From Larix kaempferi (Eukaryota > Streptophyta > Pinopsida > Pinales > Pinaceae), in contig BSBM01000096.1 in the NCBI GenBank assembly GCA_027924585.1, positions 8,059,501 to 8,123,500 of the forward strand: 64,000 nucleotides of DNA, written 5' to 3'. The translations under genes and the position numbers were made by a program. This document shows positions 59,965-64,000 of the stretch, piece by piece (positions within the stretch are counted from its first letter, which is position 1; every line of letters begins with the position of its first letter). The notes beneath the pieces are model-generated. The model saw only the letters and a list, made by a program, of their open reading frames with translations. It was not told where the DNA came from and did not search any database.

Positions 59965-62900
59965 TCACTTCTTCCTCAAAGTGTCGTTAATCTGAAGAAC
60001 ACCAAGCCTCTCTCTGAAGTACTCAAACTTCACTCTGGCTAGTGGTTTCATCAACACATCTACAACCTGCTCATCCGTTGCAACATACAGGAGCTTCATT
60101 GCTCCTCTCTGCACCATATCTCTGATATAGTGGTATTTGATCTCAATGTGCTTCAACCTGTCGTGGAACACCGAGTTCTTAGACACCTTCACACAACTCT
60201 GGTTGTCACAAAAGATACCGGTAGCCTCCAGCGGGAGATCAAATAACTCAGACAGTAGCTTTCGGAGCCATACTGCCTCACAACTAGCCGAACATGCTAC
60301 AACATACTCTTCCTCGTCTATACTCAGTGCTATGCAGGACTGCTTCTTGCTAAACCAAGAGATCACACCTGATCCCATACTGAAGCAGCACCCATATGTG
60401 CTCTTCCTATCTGCAGCACTGCCTGCCCAGTCTGAATCAACATAACCCTGCAGGTTAAACCTTTGATTCGCATCATACTTGAGCCCATAATCAATTGTAC
60501 CCTTCAGGTACCTCAGAATATGCTTTACAGCAATCAGGTGAACACCTCTGGGATCCGTCAGGAACTGGCTCAATGTATTCACCGCAAAGCAAATATCTGG
60601 TCTAGTGTTCGTCAAGTACATCAAGGACCCAATCATCTGACGATACATAGTGACATCAACCAGATCAGATGAAGCATCACACGGAAGATTTAGGTTCAAT
60701 GCCATAGGTGTGACCATGGCCTTGCAGTCCATCATCCCGAACCTCTTCAGGATCTCTACTGCATACTTCCCTTGTCCAAGGAATATTCCATCTGCACTCT
60801 GCCACACCTCCATGCCTGGGAAATAGTGCATCATCCCCAAGTCCTTCATCTCGAACTCGGCAGCAAGCTTCCTCTTGGTATCGGAAATCAATCCATCCTC
60901 TCCTGTTACAAACTGGTCATCCACATACAAAAGTAGTATCAAAGGATTTCCTTCCTCAACCTTGTAGTAAAGGTTGGAATCTGCTTTACTCTTGGTAAAG
61001 CCCAAACTGGATAGAAATCTATCTATCCTCCCATACCAAGTTCTAGGAACTTGCTTCAATCCATACAAGGCTTTCTTCAACCTGCACACATATGACTCCC
61101 TATCATGTGTGTCAAAATCAAGTGGCTACTCCACATACACTTCCTCTTCGTCTACACCATTCAAGAAAGTTGTCTTGACATCCATCTTGTGTATCTTCCA
61201 TTTCATCACTACATCCAGGGCAAGTACCGATCTGATGGAAGTGTACTTGGCTACAGGAGCAAAAGTTTCCTCATAGTCTATCCCCTCTTTCTGGGAGAAG
61301 CCATGAGGTACAAATATCGCTTTGTATTTTTCTATGCTGTCATCTGCAGCATGCTTTATCTTGTAAATCCATTTGGAAGTCACAACCAACTTCCCTTCAG
61401 GTCTTGGGACGACATCCCAAAAATCATTCTTCATGATCGAATGGTATTCCTCGTCCATGGAATCCTTCCATTCTTTCTTTTCCGCTGCTTCTTCATAACT
61501 GGAAGGTTCTTTGTTCATAATATCATAGAGTAGGGAAACATAAATGGTATGTGATCTAGTCCTTTTCCTTTCTCTGTGTTCTTCTTCTAGAATGCCATAT
61601 CTTTCTGCATCTTGAATGAGCTCTCTAGCCCATGCAGGTTTCCTCTTGGGAGAGTTATTCTCACGGGGTGGATCTACAGGTCTTTGTGGATTTTCAAGTT
61701 CACGATCTGCTGATGGAATTGCTTCATTCATGGTGGTGTCTTGAAATCTATTTTCCTTTGGTTCTTCATGATCTTCAACAGGTGCCTTCTTTGTTTTTAT
61801 GTAAGATGAGTCCTCATCAAATGTTACATCCCTGCTGACATCAATCTTCTTGAACCCTGGAAAGTATATTCTGTAAGCCTTCGAGCTTTCATTGTACCGC
61901 ACAAAGATACCCTTCTTTCCTGAAGGATCTAGCTTTGTCCTCTTTTCCTTTGGAACATGTGTATATACTGGACAACCAAATATTTTGAGATGGATGACTT
62001 CAAGTTTCTTACCAGAGAAGACCTTTTCTGGTGTCTTGTTGTCCAATATCTTGTGAGGTGTTCTGTTCCGCACATATACAGCTGTCCTAGTTGCTTCTAC
62101 CCAAATATGCATAGGTAGATCCTGGTCATGCAGCATTACTCGTGCTTCTTCCATGATTGTTCTATTTTTCCTTTCTACAACTCCATTTTGTTGTGGATTG
62201 TAGGGAGCAGTCAAATCCCTCTTAATCCCTGAATCACTGCATAGCTTCTTGAAATCACCTGAAGTGAATTCTCCACCATTGTCGAATCTAAAGGTCTTGA
62301 TCTTCTTATCAGTTTGATTTTCCATCAAGGCTTTGAATTCCTTGAACTTATCAAACACTTTATCTTTGTTCTTCAAGAAATAAACCTAAGTCTTTCTAGA
62401 TAAATCATCAATGAAAGAGACATTGTATACATACCCACTCAGAGAACTGGATGACATCGGGCCACATACATCAGAGTGGATAATATCCAAGATTCCTTTT
62501 GCTTTGCTTTCACTGCTTGGAAATGCCTTCTTAATGTTCTTTCCTTTTGCACATCCTTTGCAAACACCTTCATGCTTTGTCTTGATTTCAGGAAGACCTT
62601 CTACAGATTTTCTTGCAATTGGTAGTGCTCTATAGTGCACATGTGCAAGCCTTCTATGCCAAAGTTTACTTGGCTCCATGGATTCATGTACCATGGCATG
62701 TTCAGGTTGTCCCTTCAATTTGTGCAATCCTCCCTGTTGATCTCCAATCACTACTGCATCATCTATAGTTTTACCCTTTGGCCACATTATGACTTGGCCA
62801 TCTACAAAGGAAACCCTCATGCCTTTTGCATCCAATGCAGATATGGAGAGTAGGTTCTATTTTAGCCCAGGTACATATAGAACATCTTTCATCTTCAAGG

Positions 62901-63090
62901 ACTTTCCAGAGTCTAGGTTGTAGGAGGCTTCACCACTTCCCTTGATAGGATATTGATAGTCATCCCCACGTTTCACTTTATGGGGTGACTCATGTTCAGA
63001 TAGATTTACAAAAGATTCTTTAAACCCAGTCATGTGTTTGGAAGCCCCACTATCAATAAGCCAATCATTACATCCATGAGAGATTAGAAC
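59965..63090 (-). pseudogene. pol: Pol of the minus-strand Copia (stops, catalytic residues kept)
   Basis: Read leftwards: protease 'DWLIDSGASKHMTG' (about 63047-63070), pre-integrase 'LWHRRLAHVHYRALP', integrase with 'HSDVCGPM', 'RFDNGGEF' and 'NGVVERKNRT' (the second core aspartate is read within 'FDNGGEF'). Reverse transcriptase has 'YVDDQFVTG' with both aspartates. RNase H has 'GYVDSDWAGSAADRKSTYG' and 'HIEIKYHYIRD'; the usual 'STAEAEY' is 'SIDEEEY'. In-frame stops: TAG at 62857-62859, 62386-62388 and 61126-61128 (plus-strand coordinates). The natural stop is at 59965-59967. Confidence 0.9.
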
Positions 63091-63873
63091 ATACTCATCT
63101 TCACTTGATGAAGTATCACTTTCTGCCCTAGCCTTCTTCTTGGGAGGTTCATCATCCTCAACAGCATGAGCATGAAACCTCTTCTTGTTGTACCTCTTCT
63201 TCTTGTTGAATTTGTTGTTGTTATCTTTCCTCTTCTTGGGACAATTTGAAGCAAAGTGTCCTAATTCATTGCAATCAAAACATCGAACATGAGATAGATC
63301 TTTCTTCTTGTGATGGGAGTGAGAATGATTCTTGTTATGAGATCTCTCCCTCTTAAACTTGCTTCCCTTGGTGTGTGCTGTGAGGGCTTGATCTTCATTC
63401 CCAATATTTTCTTCTCGGGCCACAAGCCTTGCTTCTTCTTGTGAGCATTCCTCCCATAGTCTACTGAATGAGATCAACTTCCTCCTTGCACAGATTCCTT
63501 GGATGAAAGAGTCCCATGACCTAGGTAGGCCATTCAACATGGTCATGACAACTTCACCATTGTCCACTACTTCATCCATAGCTTCAAGTTGTTCCTTGAT
63601 CTGAGAGACCTTAGAGAAATAAGATTGAATGGTCTCTCCATTCTGAAGCTTTACCCCTTTCAATTGATTCCATAGAGTCATCTTCCGATTTATGTTATTC
63701 CCTTCAAATAGCTTGGTCAGGGAATCAAACATCTCCTTGGGTGTCTTTAGAGATGACACATGTGGTATGAGATGGTCTTTGATAGAATCAACAATTATCC
63801 TCTTTGCCTTGACCAAGTTATTCTTATGAAAGGCCTTAGCCTATTCTTCCTCTAGGACAGGGACCTCAGAACT
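63091..63873 (-). pseudogene. gag: Gag of the minus-strand Copia (N-terminally truncated)
   Basis: From the truncation point the frame has a TAG at 63841-63843, then 'LVKAKRIIVDSIKDHLIPHV', 'PKEMFDSLTKLFEG', 'ETIQSYFSKVSQIKEQLEA', and an intact zinc knuckle CFDCNELGHFASNC at about 63250-63290. The Lys/Asn-rich linker 'RKDNNNKFNKKKRYNKKR' precedes the protease. About the first 45 residues present in the plus-strand copy are missing. Confidence 0.88.
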
Positions 63874-64000
63874 CACTAAGTTTTTTTGACCCAAAATCCG
63901 ACGGCGAAAAAGTCAAATTTGCTACAACCTATGGTCAACTATCCGACAATTCCAGGCTTTTTTTTATCGTCGGTGGGATTTCGGCTAAAATCCGACATAG
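63874..64000 (+). mobile_element. Probable end of a CACTA (En/Spm) DNA transposon
   Basis: The Copia homology stops and the sequence starts CACTAAGTTTTTTTGACCC. Subterminal 'atccgac' or 'gtcggtgg' motifs follow in both orientations (about 63896, 63941, 63971, 63993). CACTA elements begin with CACTA, often followed by short runs and many short subterminal motifs such as ccgacgg. The preceding three bases, act (63871-63873), could be one side of the usual 3-bp target duplication. The other end is outside the window, so this is probable, not proven. Confidence 0.55.

Larger units (their letters stand above)
57881..63873 (-). mobile_element. Ty1-Copia retrotransposon on the minus strand, 5' part missing
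   Basis: Same lineage as 38211-45542, in the opposite direction: 3' LTR (57881-58453), polypurine tract, repeat-rich 3' UTR, then pol and gag reading leftwards. The 5' LTR and gag N-terminus are absent because the sequence changes at 63874 to a CACTA-like end. The frame is uniform, with at least four nonsense codons. Confidence 0.92.

Overview
This window is plant nuclear DNA, almost certainly from a land plant with a large, repeat-rich genome. A gymnosperm fits the style of the elements, but no sequence here proves it. The evidence for a plant is a Tekay/Del-type chromovirus, Copia elements primed by initiator tRNA-Met, an L1-type LINE with a DUF4283-like ORF1 and a C-terminal RNase H, and a fragment of the land-plant DUF547/MIP1 leucine-zipper family. 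No intact host gene is visible. Nearly every long reading frame belongs to a mobile element or a broken gene piece.

Layout. 1-1228 is the 3' end of a Copia element (repeat-rich 3' UTR plus LTR). 1676-2090 is a 70-bp tandem array that resumes at 26233-26409. Between the two halves sits a 24-kb Tekay chromovirus (2091-26232) with LTRs of about 4.8 kb. Its pol is split by a second LTR element (10107-20064, perfect 5-bp target duplication) that carries only a gag remnant and behaves like a non-autonomous LARD. 26410-38210 is old intergenic DNA holding a pol III-like promoter motif, a 66-bp minisatellite, an array coding a charged repeat peptide, a near-perfect long hairpin, several block duplications and an unidentified gene fragment that still has intron boundaries. 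38211-45542 is a complete, fairly young Copia element (TSD cattg). 47171-48117 is the MIP1-like gene relic. 49223-55761 is a full-length LINE with a 16-bp target duplication. 57881-63873 is a related Copia element on the minus strand, cut at its 5' side by what looks like a CACTA transposon end (63874 to the window edge).

How the parts relate. The elements form layers: satellite, then Tekay in the satellite, then LARD in Tekay; Copia, then CACTA in Copia. The LARD has no polymerase or integrase, so it must have moved with enzymes supplied by another element. Coding damage in the Tekay, Copia and LINE copies is dominated by codon changes that fit C-to-T or G-to-A transitions, the pattern expected of long-term cytosine methylation. 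The intact-looking Copia has lost catalytic residues in both integrase and reverse transcriptase, whereas the minus-strand copy keeps them but has stop codons. Nothing here looks able to move on its own today.
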